Of a DNA stretch of 64,000 nucleotides, positions 1 to 8,723 are shown piece by piece; within the stretch, counting starts at the first letter, position 1, and every line of letters starts with the position of its first letter. The translations under genes and the position numbers were made by a program. The stretch comes from JAFAXD01 sp051985675. GTDB taxonomy: Bacteria; Pseudomonadota; Alphaproteobacteria; Rhizobiales; Xanthobacteraceae. The stretch spans positions 1 to 64,000 of the forward strand of contig JBPYFJ010000058.1 in NCBI GenBank assembly GCA_051985675.1, in the 5' to 3' direction. Below the pieces are notes generated by a model. The model was given only the letters and a program-made list of their open reading frames with translations. It was not told where the DNA came from and ran no database searches.

Positions 1-89
1 CGATAGACGCACTTGATTAGACTGCCGCTCCTAGGGGACTCCAGCTCTGTTTCGCACTGAGAGTGCAACGACATCCGCTAGTCGCTCTC

Positions 90-1304
90 TTAACCGTTCT
101 CTCGTCGCAGCGGGATGACTTTTCCGGCGTCTCTCAATTCATCGAGATAATCGGCCCAAGCCTGCATCATCTTGACGCGCTCAAACCAGTATTCGGCTGC
201 GTGCATGTAAGCGCGCCGAACATCGTCCGATTCCTGGTGTGCAAGTTGACGCTCGATGGCATCCGGGTTCCAGCGGCCCATTTCATTCAATCGTGTTGAC
301 GCCATTCCTCTAAAGCCGTGAGTGCTCATGTGCTCCTTGCTATAACCGAGCCGACGCAACGCGGCGTTCATGGTGTTTTCGGACATCGGTCGCAAGATGC
401 TGCGCACGGACGGGAATAGCCACCGCCCATCACCGCTAAGTGCCTGCAGGTCACGAATAATCGAAAGCGCCTGCTTTGAGAGGGGAACTCGGTGCAAGCG
501 GCGCATCTTCATTTTTGTCGCCGGGATGCGCCACTCGGCATGTTCCAGGTCAAACTCGGCCCATTCGGCCTTGCGAAGCTCGCCCGGCCGGACAAACACC
601 AGTGGCGCAAGCTTTAACGCCGCTTTTGTCAGCGCTAGTCCGTCGTAATCCTCGATCGCTCGGAGCAGGGCGCCGATACCGTCTGGATCAACGATGGCCG
701 CCCGGTGAATGACATTTGATGCCGTTAATGCACCGCGCAAATCGACTGACGGATCGCGCTCGGCCCTCCCGGTAATGATGGCATATCGAAATATCATGCC
801 GCACGTGCTGCGCAGCCGCCGCGCAGTCTCGTATCGCCCGCGCGCTTCAGCTTTTCGAAGAACCGCGAGCACCTCTGGCGCGGTGATTTCGACGACGGGG
901 CGCTCGCCGATTGTCGGATAGGCGAAGTCGAGCAACCAACGCTTCTTGGCCAGCGTCACGTCGGCGCGCCCCTCCCGCTCGAGCTTCGCCAGCACCTCTT
1001 CAGCGACAGCTCGGAACGTATTGCCACTCGCCGCCGCCAGCTTTTCGAGTCGGCGTTGTGTCGAGGGATCGATCTTATCGGCGAGCAGTCGCTTGGCTTC
1101 GTCGCGTTTCTCGCGCGCGTGCTTCAACGTCACCGTCGGGTAGACGCCGATGGCGAGTGTCTTCTGCTTTCCTCCAAACCTGTAGGCTAGCCGCCACAGC
1201 TTGCTGCCGTTCGGCTGGACCAGCAGATGGAGCCCGCTGCTATCCGAGAGTTTGATTGGGCGATCGGCAGGCTTGGCGTTGCGCACCCGAGTGTCGTTGA
1301 GCAT
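90..1304 (-). CDS. Tyrosine integrase, P4 family
   Basis: Site-specific recombinase that would integrate or excise a genomic island at the neighbouring tRNA-Leu gene. It is 404 residues from the chosen ATG, a normal length for the P4-integrase family: N-terminal DUF4102-type arm-binding domain, central SAM-like domain, C-terminal catalytic domain. The catalytic set is complete: Arg in VRPGEL (about residue 239), His-x-x-Arg in THGFRG (329/332), His in LAHQ (356) and Tyr in RRAYMH (366). A start 17 codons upstream is open but would translate the 9-bp repeats, so ATG 1304 behind GGGGA is preferred. It lies 173 bp from the tRNA 3' end and reads away from it, so the island itself should lie left of base 1. 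No other island gene is visible. Seen: motifs and layout. Inferred: activity and target. Confidence 0.93.
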   Translation of the reverse strand: MLNDTRVRNAKPADRPIKLSDSSGLHLLVQPNGSKLWRLAYRFGGKQKTLAIGVYPTVTLKHAREKRDEAKRLLADKIDPSTQRRLEKLAAASGNTFRAVAEEVLAKLEREGRADVTLAKKRWLLDFAYPTIGERPVVEITAPEVLAVLRKAEARGRYETARRLRSTCGMIFRYAIITGRAERDPSVDLRGALTASNVIHRAAIVDPDGIGALLRAIEDYDGLALTKAALKLAPLVFVRPGELRKAEWAEFDLEHAEWRIPATKMKMRRLHRVPLSKQALSIIRDLQALSGDGRWLFPSVRSILRPMSENTMNAALRRLGYSKEHMSTHGFRGMASTRLNEMGRWNPDAIERQLAHQESDDVRRAYMHAAEYWFERVKMMQAWADYLDELRDAGKVIPLRRENG

Positions 1305-1373
1305 GTTGGTATCGTCCCCGTGGGGCTTGCATGATACCAACAAAAATACCAACAAAGCGCGCGGATACCAACA
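1304..1373. repeat. Four copies of ATACCAACA around the integrase start
   Basis: The 9-mer ATACCAACA occurs at 1334-1342, 1346-1354 and 1365-1373 on the + strand and inverted at 1304-1312, where it overlaps the integrase start codon. Iterated short sites between a tRNA end and a P4-type integrase are typical of arm-type integrase or excisionase binding sites. Binding is inferred; the repeats are seen. Confidence 0.6.
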
Positions 1374-1476
1374 GAACGCTGCGCACCGCCGCGAACGGGC
1401 AACGAGGGCAAATGCCCGCGATTACTGGATTATTTGGTCTTCGGCGAACAAACGCGAACGACCGCGAACGACGATG

Positions 1477-1563
1477 TGGTGCCCCTGGCCGGACTCGAAC
1501 CAGCACGATGTTGCCACCACCTGATTTTGAGTCAGGCGCGTCTACCAATTCCGCCACAGGGGC
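1477..1563 (-). tRNA. tRNA-Leu (anticodon CAA)
   Basis: An 87-nt class II tRNA. The acceptor stem pairs GCCCCTG with CAGGGGC, the anticodon stem CCTGA/TCAGG encloses a loop with anticodon CAA (reads UUG), there is a long variable arm, the T-loop reads GGTTCGAGTCC and CCA is encoded at the 3' end (1477-1479). Its 3' part is the usual target for P4-type integrases, and the integrase gene lies just downstream. Confidence 0.97.
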
Positions 1564-1756
1564 CGCGCGCGGACTATAGCGGCCGACCTGAGAGGGTCAA
1601 CCGCCGGCCCCAAGGCAGGCCGATCGGTTCTTGCCGCTGCCAACGCTGCTGCGGGTCCCCGAGGCTGCGAAACACACATCGATGAACACGATTTGACTTG
1701 CCCCAGACCCGGCTGACGCGGCTTATAAGCGCTCGCCGACAAGGAGGTTTCCCATC

Positions 1757-2293
1757 TTGGTTCCAGCAAGCCAGGTCGTCCCAGCGACCCGTTCTCCGCT
1801 GTTCCTCGCATCGTTCGCGATTGCAATCACCAGCGCAGCGACGATCCTGGGCGCGTACTTCTTTCAATACGTAATGGGATTGCCGCCGTGCCCGCTCTGC
1901 CTCCAGCAGCGTATTCCCTATTACATTGCCATTCCGTTCGGCCTTTTTTTGGCAGTCGCGATGTTGCGGGGCGCGCGGACCAATCTCATTCGGGGCGGGC
2001 TTGCCACACTGGCGGTGGTGATGATGCTCGGGGTCGCGCTCGGCGCCTATCACGCTGGGGTCGAATGGAAGCTGTGGGCAGGCCCGACGGATTGTACGGG
2101 CCCGATCAACGATTTTGGTTCGACTGGCAACCTGCTGCAGCAGATGCAGACCACCAGCGTCGTACGTTGCGACGAAGCCGCTTGGCGGTTCCTTGGTTTG
2201 TCGCTGGCCGGCTACAACGTGCTGATCTCGGCCGTTCTTGCCGGGCTGGCCATCGGGGCGGTGGCCCTGAACCAGCGTCAGGAAAAGATCTAA
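1757..2293 (+). CDS. dsbB: Disulfide bond formation protein B
   Basis: Inner-membrane quinone reductase that reoxidises DsbA-type thiol oxidases. It is 178 residues with four predicted membrane helices. The first periplasmic redox pair is Cys45-Cys48 (CPLC after a PP turn), followed by QQR; the second pair is Cys113 and Cys138 in the second periplasmic loop. The start is TTG 1757, chosen because a strong AAGGAGG (1741-1747) stands nine bases upstream; no in-frame ATG would keep the first helix. No DsbA gene is adjacent. Single-gene unit. Confidence 0.92.
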   Translation: MVPASQVVPATRSPLFLASFAIAITSAATILGAYFFQYVMGLPPCPLCLQQRIPYYIAIPFGLFLAVAMLRGARTNLIRGGLATLAVVMMLGVALGAYHAGVEWKLWAGPTDCTGPINDFGSTGNLLQQMQTTSVVRCDEAAWRFLGLSLAGYNVLISAVLAGLAIGAVALNQRQEKI

Positions 2294-2603
2294 CCCGCGA
2301 AGGTCTACTGCCTGCCGGCGCTCGTTGTCCCGACGCCCTTGTGACTGGCACTGTCGCCTTCGATGAGGAGGTGAGGAGGCGCGTGCCGCCGGCATGCACG
2401 AAAAAAGAGTATTGATGAATAGGATCTGCTAATGCTTGCATACAGTTTCTAGTCGTCGAATATTAATCATTATAATCAAGGTCTTACGGCAAAAGCGCTG
2501 GATTGTGACCGGCGTCACTCCCTCCGCGGCCTGAAGCCGATAGGGTTAAGTGAACGTTAAGCACGTTGGTCGCCGGGGTGAATGAGCGACAGGGGAGATC
2601 CAA
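2294..2603. other. Gene-free stretch with a possible promoter
   Basis: No credible gene here. Bases 2400-2490 are clearly AT-rich against the background and include TATAAT at 2471-2476, a possible -10 box about 130 bp before the 41-codon gene. I see no good -35 at 17 bp, so the promoter call is weak. Confidence 0.35.
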
Positions 2604-2729
2604 ATGCATACGGTCAAAAGGCTTGAGCGCTCTGGCGCGCATGTGCCTAAGGGCCTCGTCGATTGGCTCGTCGACGCCATTTACGAAGCGAGCCTGCGCC
2701 GCACTCTCCGGTCCATCAAGCCGCACTAG
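2604..2729 (+). CDS. Small hypothetical protein, 41 aa
   Basis: ATG 2604 is preceded by AGGGGAGA and ends at TAG 2727-2729. The predicted peptide is basic at the start (MHTVKRLERSGAH), has an amphipathic middle (GLVDWLVDAIYEASLRR) and ends SIKPH. I do not recognise a family. The Shine-Dalgarno sequence, the AT-rich promoter-like stretch upstream and the position in an otherwise empty gap support it; lack of a recognised family argues against it. Confidence 0.42.
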   Translation: MHTVKRLERSGAHVPKGLVDWLVDAIYEASLRRTLRSIKPH

Positions 2730-2937
2730 GTTTTTTGGCTTCGCGGCCGCTCACCCCGCGGCCGTTGAAGAGTGGAGTCCCCCCCATCACTCCACGCATG
2801 TCGCCCTCGACCTCGCCCCAAGGTCGGGGGCGACTCATTTTTCAGGGCCCGCGTTTTACGCGTCTCACCATTGCGCAGTTCGGCTGACGGCGCATGCTAG
2901 TCTCCGTGCTGATGACGATGATTAGCGGAGGCCGGGC

Positions 2938-3822
2938 ATGAAGGCTGTCCAAGGCGACGAAATTCCACTCCAACGTGGCCTCGAATATCGCGGTGGAATG
3001 TTTCACTCGCGCCGGTTGCTGGAGGGGCAGCCCGGTGCGGTCGACAATTTCCAGCTCTCGATCGGTGTATCTCAGGGCGATTTCTATTCGCCCCGTCATC
3101 ATCACAACTTCGAACAGATTCGCGTCGGACTGGAAGGAACGCTTGACTACGATCGCGACGGCAAGATGTCACCCGGCGTAGTCGGCTATTTTCCTGAAGG
3201 CGTTTATTACGGGCCGCAGTCGCAAAACCCCGACGAGGTTGCGACCGCTGCGGTGCTGCAGTTCGGTGGCGCCAGCGGCAGCGGATACCTGTCGAATGCC
3301 GAAGTACGTGCAGGTATCGAGGAACTCAAGAAGCACGGCGAGTTCAAGAACGGCGTCTACCGGCGGCAGGTTCCGTTTCACGGCAAGAAGAACGTCGACG
3401 GCTATCAGGCAATCTGGGAACACGTGCACAAGCGCCCGATGGTCTATCCGACTCCGCGATACAACAAGCCAATCTTCATGGATGCACAGAACTACGAATG
3501 GGTGCCGGTCGCGGGCGCGCCGGGCGTGTTCGAGAAGCTGTTCGGCGTGTTCACCGAGCGGCGGAGCGAGGCTGGCCTCGTTAAACTCGACGCGGGGGCG
3601 AGCCACACGGTGCGAGGCCACGGCATCTATCTGGTGTTGCGCGGCGCCGGGGAGATCGCCGAAGTGCCGATGCGCAAACTCACCACGCTCTATCTCGCGC
3701 GCAGCGAAACCGCGACCATCAAGGCAAACGAGACGACCGAGCTCATGCATTTTGGGCTGCCGAATCTCGCAGGCGTGCGCATGCCGGACCGACACGTTGT
3801 CCCAGCCGAGGCGGCCGAATAG
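2938..3822 (+). CDS. Cupin-domain protein, 294 aa
   Basis: Soluble protein with a cupin-like N-terminal half. HHHNFEQIR near residues 55-63 resembles the cupin metal-binding motif, and a second beta-rich region near residues 220-285 may be another cupin fold. Proteins of this kind are annotated only as hypothetical or cupin; substrate unknown. It has no signal peptide. The start ATG 2938 follows GCGGAGG at close spacing. It is followed at once by a remnant of an alpha/beta hydrolase, so this locus has been rearranged. Confidence 0.7.
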   Translation: MKAVQGDEIPLQRGLEYRGGMFHSRRLLEGQPGAVDNFQLSIGVSQGDFYSPRHHHNFEQIRVGLEGTLDYDRDGKMSPGVVGYFPEGVYYGPQSQNPDEVATAAVLQFGGASGSGYLSNAEVRAGIEELKKHGEFKNGVYRRQVPFHGKKNVDGYQAIWEHVHKRPMVYPTPRYNKPIFMDAQNYEWVPVAGAPGVFEKLFGVFTERRSEAGLVKLDAGASHTVRGHGIYLVLRGAGEIAEVPMRKLTTLYLARSETATIKANETTELMHFGLPNLAGVRMPDRHVVPAEAAE

Positions 3823-3892
3823 ACGATGCGGTATCGCCACGGCGCGATCCGACGTCACCGCATCCGCGAGAAGCTGTGACGGGTCCGCAGCC

Positions 3893-4108
3893 AAGCGGAC
3901 CGTACGGTTCAGCGGCAAGGAGGCGGCTATCCGCAATCGCACCTATGTGCTGGCAAACGGCTACGACATGCACGTGTTCGATCGCTTCTATGACCGCGTG
4001 AAGAACGACCCGAAATGGAAATCCTACGCGCTGCCATGCGGCCACGACGTGATGCTCGATCGGCCCGAAGAGCTTGCCAAGATTCTGCTCGACGAAGTCC
4101 GGCGGTGA
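3893..4108 (+). pseudogene. C-terminal remnant of an alpha/beta hydrolase
   Basis: About 70 codons without a usable start. The reading frame encodes RNRTYVLANGYDMHVFDRFY, then a PCGHDVMLDRPEEL motif and a terminal helix. This is the conserved C-terminus of salicylate-esterase/hydroxynitrile-lyase-like alpha/beta hydrolases, where the GHD histidine is the last member of the catalytic triad. The nucleophile elbow and the oxyanion region are absent; upstream in this frame lies only the shadow of the cupin gene. It is most simply a deletion remnant. A tiny functional peptide is unlikely. Confidence 0.65.
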
Positions 4109-4122
4109 CGCTGGCTTTTTGG

Positions 4123-4938
4123 TCAGGAAATCCCTGGGCGCAGGGGAGTTCGCCCCCACGCAATGAAGGCGCGGTTGCGGAAACCCGCCTCCGTCTTGCC
4201 GTAGCGCAAGGGAGCGCCATCGCTGCCGGTCACGCAACCCCCGGCGGCTACCAGCACAGCCTGACCAGCAGCCGTGTCCCACTCCATGGTCGGTGTGAGG
4301 CGGGGGTAGACGTCGGCATCTCCCCGCGCAATGACGCAGAACTTGAGGGCCGACCCCGCACGCGCGCACGACGTCACCCGCAGGCGATCCAGCATGGCTT
4401 GCGTTTGCGGATCGAGATGCGAGCGGCTGGCAACGGCTCGCAGCCCGGTTGCCGGATAAGCGGAGGTCGTGATCGTCCGAAGCTCGCTCAGCGCCGGTAG
4501 CGCCGCGCCGGGCGTCACCTCGGCGCGAAACGCAGTCGCACCCGCGATGTACATAGCTCCGCTTGCCGGTGCATAAACGCATCCGACAAGCGGCTGGCCC
4601 GCTTCGATCAGCGCAACGTTGACGGTGAATTCGCCGTTGCGATCGATGAACTCGCGCGTACCGTCGAGCGGGTCGACCAGCAAAAACCGTTCGGGCATTG
4701 CGGTTGGCTGCTTGGGATCGAATGATTCTTCGGCCAGCACGGGCATGTCAGGCAGCAACCGATGCAAGCGCTCGCGGATCAGGCGTTCGGCCCCGACATC
4801 GGCCGCGCTCACCGGCGAGCCATCGGCTTTGGTTCGGACCCTGGGCGCCTGCGCGTAGATCGACATGATGAATCGGCCCGCCTGCGATGCAATGTCCCCG
4901 AACTGTGTAGCGAGTTGATTTCTGGCGTTTGCGTCCAT
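4123..4938 (-). CDS. cysQ: 3'(2'),5'-bisphosphate nucleotidase CysQ
   Basis: Magnesium-dependent, lithium-sensitive phosphatase that removes the 3' phosphate from PAP, recycling the by-product of sulfate assimilation. It is 271 residues, normal for CysQ. The inositol-monophosphatase-fold motifs are present: AEES (metal ligand Glu), DPLDGTREF, and the second signature WDTAAGQAV near the C-terminus. The start ATG 4938 matches the family N-terminus; an in-frame extension upstream reads into the divergent promoter of the lptF-like gene. It converges on the hydrolase remnant, 14 bp away. Confidence 0.92.
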   Translation of the reverse strand: MDANARNQLATQFGDIASQAGRFIMSIYAQAPRVRTKADGSPVSAADVGAERLIRERLHRLLPDMPVLAEESFDPKQPTAMPERFLLVDPLDGTREFIDRNGEFTVNVALIEAGQPLVGCVYAPASGAMYIAGATAFRAEVTPGAALPALSELRTITTSAYPATGLRAVASRSHLDPQTQAMLDRLRVTSCARAGSALKFCVIARGDADVYPRLTPTMEWDTAAGQAVLVAAGGCVTGSDGAPLRYGKTEAGFRNRAFIAWGRTPLRPGIS

Positions 4939-5113
4939 CGTCGTCGACACATATGGCAGAACCGGCCGCGGTTGGCCCGTAAAACTCGCAAAATAGCACC
5001 ATGGCGCCAAGTACGGCGCGCTTCGACGATCGTCGCAACCGCTTGGCTTGCCCAACCACGGCCACATCCCGTGTTATAACGGAGGCTGGGCCGGGGCAGG
5101 CCCGGGGGACCTG

Positions 5114-6274
5114 ATGGGATCGATCGGCCGCTACATTCTTCGCACGACGATCGGAGCATTTTTCCTGGTGCTCGCGAGCCTGACCGCGATCATTTGGGTC
5201 AGCTACGCCTTGCGCGACATTGATCTGATGACGAGCCAGGGGCAGACCATCCTGACGTTCATCGAGATCACAAGCCTCGTCATCCCTCAGCTCGTGCTGG
5301 TCATCGCGCCGGTCGCTTTTGTGATCGCGGTCTCTCAGATTTTGATGAAGCTTGCGGGCGATTCCGAGATCATCGTCATGAATGCGGCCGGCATGTCGCC
5401 GTGGCTGCTGTTTCGCGCTTTCTTCGGGGCCGCAGTGTTGGTTTCCGCACTGGTCCTGTTCGTCAGCGCCTATCTCTCACCGGAATGCCTGCGCATCCTG
5501 CGTCGCTGGGCAACCGAGGTGCGGGCCGATGTGGTTGCCAATATCGTGCAGCCTGGCCGTTTTCTCACGCTCGAGCCGGGGCTCCTCTTCCATATCCGCG
5601 AGCGCCAGCCCAACGGAGTTCTGGTCGGGATATTCGTCGATGACCATCGCAATCCCAAAGAGCAGGTTACGCTGCTGGCCGAGCAGGGCCAGATCGTTGA
5701 AATCGACAGCAATTCATTCCTGATCCTGCAACATGGCAGCGTACAGCGCCAGCGCGCCGCCGAACGCGATCCAACGATCGTGAACTTCGACAGTTACGCA
5801 TTTGATCTGTCGAGTTTCTCTCACAACACGCGCACGCTCGCTTACCCGGCACGCGAGCGCTATACTTGGGAGCTGATCGCGCCCTCGCCCGACGATCCGG
5901 TTTTTCTCAAGGAGCCGGGGGAATTCCGGGCCGAATTACACGATCGCATCGTGACGCCGCTTTATCCGCTGGCATTCGTCGTGATCGCCTATGTTTATCT
6001 TGGTGCTCCGCGTACGACGCGGCAAAACCGCGCGATGGCGGTCGTCTCGGCGATTTTCGGGGTTGCTATCCTGCGGCTGGCCGGATTCGTCAGCATCGTG
6101 GCCGGCGCCCACACGGCAATCATGCTGTCGATTCAGTATGTCGCGCTCGCGGTCGTTTTCGTCCTGGGATACATCGCGATCGATCGTGGAATGCTGATCG
6201 AGCCGCCCGCCTGGTTCACGAATTTGGTCGCCGTCGTGACCGAACGCATCCAGCGTCGGTTCGCGACGTCGTGA
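5114..6274 (+). CDS. lptF: LptF/LptG-type permease
   Basis: Inner-membrane subunit of the LptBFG machine that extracts lipopolysaccharide and pushes it over the Lpt bridge. It is 386 residues: three N-terminal helices, a periplasmic beta-jellyroll region (about 140-260) and three C-terminal helices, the YjgP/YjgQ layout. The N-terminus SIGRYILRTT agrees with LptF more than LptG. ATG 5114 is used; an in-frame ATG 22 codons earlier adds a Gly-rich stretch without family match. LptG normally follows LptF, but here rpmJ follows, so the partner must lie elsewhere. The F assignment rather than G is therefore less certain. Confidence 0.85.
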   Translation: MGSIGRYILRTTIGAFFLVLASLTAIIWVSYALRDIDLMTSQGQTILTFIEITSLVIPQLVLVIAPVAFVIAVSQILMKLAGDSEIIVMNAAGMSPWLLFRAFFGAAVLVSALVLFVSAYLSPECLRILRRWATEVRADVVANIVQPGRFLTLEPGLLFHIRERQPNGVLVGIFVDDHRNPKEQVTLLAEQGQIVEIDSNSFLILQHGSVQRQRAAERDPTIVNFDSYAFDLSSFSHNTRTLAYPARERYTWELIAPSPDDPVFLKEPGEFRAELHDRIVTPLYPLAFVVIAYVYLGAPRTTRQNRAMAVVSAIFGVAILRLAGFVSIVAGAHTAIMLSIQYVALAVVFVLGYIAIDRGMLIEPPAWFTNLVAVVTERIQRRFATS

Positions 6275-6386
6275 ACTCGGGAACGCCTGGATGTCATCCG
6301 CGATTGACGCCGCGTTCCCCGATGCCTATGGTCCGCGCCAAATTCGACCGGTCCGGCCCGTGCGCGGGCCGCAAAGGGGTTTATGT

Positions 6387-6512
6387 ATGAAAGTTCGCAA
6401 TTCGCTGAAATCGCTGCGCGGCCGCCACCGCGACAACCGCATCGTCCGGCGCAAGGGCCGCGTCTACGTCATCAACAAGACCCAGCGCCGCTTCAAGGCT
6501 CGGCAGGGTTGA
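6387..6512 (+). CDS. rpmJ: 50S ribosomal protein L36
   Basis: The 41-residue basic protein (MKVRNSLKSLRGRHRDNR at the N-terminus) is the alphaproteobacterial L36. It contains no cysteine, so it is the zinc-independent form. The start ATG 6387 follows AAAGGGG. It stands alone, as is usual in this order. It is 112 bp downstream of the lptF-like gene on the same strand, but probably with its own promoter. Confidence 0.95.
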   Translation: MKVRNSLKSLRGRHRDNRIVRRKGRVYVINKTQRRFKARQG

Positions 6513-6620
6513 GGCGCCGGATGCGCTGATCGCGGCGCCGGTCCCCGCGGATGCATGTTGATAACGCAGCTTTGACGCCGCGGAACTTGCTCGCATCCAT
6601 GATCGTTCTAAACTGCAGCC

Positions 6621-7247
6621 ATGATTCCGAGATTGCCGACCCTGTTCGCGACCGTGGCCCTGCTGGGACTGGGCTCGGCCGATGCCGCGCTGGCGCAACG
6701 GGTTCCGGGCCAGCCGCTGGTTGCGCCGCCCTCGGATGTCCCGAAGGTACCGCCGCGCGCGGATCGCACCCGCAACCTCGAGTTCCTGCTCGGGGCCCTC
6801 AAGATCGCTCCCGACGATACCAGCGCCAAAGCGATCGAAGACCGCATCTGGGCGCTGTGGATGGCCTCGGGCAGCGATACCGTCGACGTGTTGATGTCGC
6901 GGGTCAAAGAGGCGAGCGACGCCGAAAACTACACGCTCGCGATCCGGCTGCTCGATGCGGTGATCGAGATCGATCCTGATTTTGTGGAAGCCTGGAACCG
7001 ACGCGCAACGATATTCTTCCTGAAGAAGGACTTCAGCAGTTCGCTCGCCGATATCATGCACGTGCTTACCCAGGAGCCGCGCCATTTCGGTGCGCTCGCC
7101 GGGCTTGGTACCATTCTCGAGGAGGTCGGCGACGACCGGCACGCGCTCGATGCCTATCGAAAGGCGCTGGCCGTGCACCCGCATCTCAAGGGCGTCGCCG
7201 AGCACGTCAAATCTCTGACCGACAAGGTCGAGGGACGCAACATCTAG
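6621..7247 (+). CDS. Exported TPR protein
   Basis: A 208-residue protein with a signal peptide (hydrophobic core at residues 8-22, ALAQ cleavage near 26) and at least two tetratricopeptide repeats in the second half (around residues 100-195, with pattern ...AIRLLDAVIEIDPDFVEAWNRRA... and ALDAYRKALAVHPHLKG). It probably acts as a periplasmic scaffold for protein contacts; no partner is shown by the context. It converges on pyk with a 57 bp gap. Confidence 0.82.
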   Translation: MIPRLPTLFATVALLGLGSADAALAQRVPGQPLVAPPSDVPKVPPRADRTRNLEFLLGALKIAPDDTSAKAIEDRIWALWMASGSDTVDVLMSRVKEASDAENYTLAIRLLDAVIEIDPDFVEAWNRRATIFFLKKDFSSSLADIMHVLTQEPRHFGALAGLGTILEEVGDDRHALDAYRKALAVHPHLKGVAEHVKSLTDKVEGRNI

Positions 7248-7304
7248 TCGCACATTGCGACGCGTCGGGCGCCGGAACACCACCGCCCTATCCGCGGCGG
7301 CAGC

Positions 7305-8723
7305 CTATGCCCCGACAAACGCGATCCGAACCATGTTGGTTGCGCCGGGCGTGCCGAACGGGACGCCGGCCACGATGATGATGCGCTGGCCCGCGTTCGC
7401 GAAGCCTTCCTGGAACGCGATCTGACAGGCGCGCTGCACCATATCGTCCTGGTCTTTGGCGTCCTCGCACACGACGCAATGCACGCCCCACACAACCGCG
7501 AGACGCCGCCCGGTCGACAGGTTGGGGGAGAGCGCGACGGTTAGCGGCTTTGGCCGCTCGCGCGCGACCCGCAACGCCGTCGACCCAGACGAGGTCCAGC
7601 ACACGATCGCGGCGAGATCCACGGTCTCGGCTATCTGGCGCGCCGCGGCGGCGATGGCATCCGCGCCCGTTGCCTCCGGTTCGTTGCGCTGGGCGTGAAT
7701 GATGCTGCGGTAGGTCGGGTCGCCTTCGACCTCTTCGGCGATCCGATTCATGGTGCCGACGGCCTCGACCGGATATTTTCCGGCGGCCGATTCGGCCGAC
7801 AGCATCACCGCGTCCGCGCCCTCGAAAATCGCCGTGGCGACGTCGGTGACTTCCGCCCGCGTCGGCACCGGGCTTGCGATCATCGATTCCAGCATCTGGG
7901 TTGCCACCACCACCGGTTTCCCGGCGCGGCGCGCGGCGCGCGTCATTTGCTTCTGCACGCCCGGCACCTTTTCCAACGGCAACTCGACGCCGAGGTCACC
8001 GCGCGCAACCATCAGCGCGTCGGCGATCTCCAGGATCTCCGCGAGCCGCGCCACCGCCTGCGGCTTCTCGATCTTGGCCATCACGGCGGCGCGTCCGCGC
8101 GCGATTTTCTTGGCCTCGGCGACGTCTTCCGACCGCTGGATGAACGAGAGCCCGATCCAATCGACGCCGGCTTCGAGTACGGCGTCGAGATCGGAGCGGT
8201 CTTTGGCGGTCAATGCCGGCAGCGCGATCATCGTGTCGGGCAGGTTGACGCCCTTGCGGGCCGACAACTTGCCGCCGACCTCGACGCGGGTGACCGCGCG
8301 TTCGGGCGAGGTCTCGATTGCGACCAGACGGACCTTGCCGTCGTCGAGCAATAGCTTGTGACCTGGCTCGAGTGCCGAAAGAATTTCCGGATGGGGGAGC
8401 TGAACTCGCTCGACCGTCCCCTCCTTGGGATCGGAATCGAGCACGAAGGTCGCGCCTTCCCCGAGCATCACCGCGTCGCCCGCGAATGCGCCGATGCGCA
8501 ACTTCGGTCCCTGCAGATCCGCCAAGATCCCGATCGGCCGATTGCGCTTGCGCTCCACCTCGCGGATCGTGGCCACGAGGTTGCGCATCCGATCCTGCGG
8601 GGTGTGACTCATGTTGATGCGAAAAACGTCGGCCCCAGCCTCGAACAGCCGCTCAATCGTCGCGGCGTCCGAAGACGCTGGCCCGAGCGTTGCGACGATC
8701 TTGGCGCGGCGTTGCCGCCTCAT
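7305..8723 (-). CDS. pyk: Pyruvate kinase
   Basis: Makes pyruvate and ATP from phosphoenolpyruvate. It is 472 residues, the normal length. The N-terminal (beta/alpha)8 barrel starts RRAKIVATLGPAS and RINMSH; the catalytic lysine lies in MAKIEKP and the metal ligands in MVARGDLGVE; the B domain follows DLQGPKLR. The C-terminal domain carries the usual regulatory fold, with WTSSGSTA. The start ATG 8723 overlaps the stop of the preceding DUF1036 gene as ATGA, so the two are probably translationally coupled, with glycerate kinase next upstream. Confidence 0.97.
   Translation of the reverse strand: MRRQRRAKIVATLGPASSDAATIERLFEAGADVFRINMSHTPQDRMRNLVATIREVERKRNRPIGILADLQGPKLRIGAFAGDAVMLGEGATFVLDSDPKEGTVERVQLPHPEILSALEPGHKLLLDDGKVRLVAIETSPERAVTRVEVGGKLSARKGVNLPDTMIALPALTAKDRSDLDAVLEAGVDWIGLSFIQRSEDVAEAKKIARGRAAVMAKIEKPQAVARLAEILEIADALMVARGDLGVELPLEKVPGVQKQMTRAARRAGKPVVVATQMLESMIASPVPTRAEVTDVATAIFEGADAVMLSAESAAGKYPVEAVGTMNRIAEEVEGDPTYRSIIHAQRNEPEATGADAIAAAARQIAETVDLAAIVCWTSSGSTALRVARERPKPLTVALSPNLSTGRRLAVVWGVHCVVCEDAKDQDDMVQRACQIAFQEGFANAGQRIIIVAGVPFGTPGATNMVRIAFVGA

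Noticed and set aside
2744..2764. Hairpin CGGCCGC-7 nt-GCGGCCG as a terminator
   Set aside because: No T-tract on either outgoing side and a stem of only seven pairs; common by chance in GC-rich DNA.
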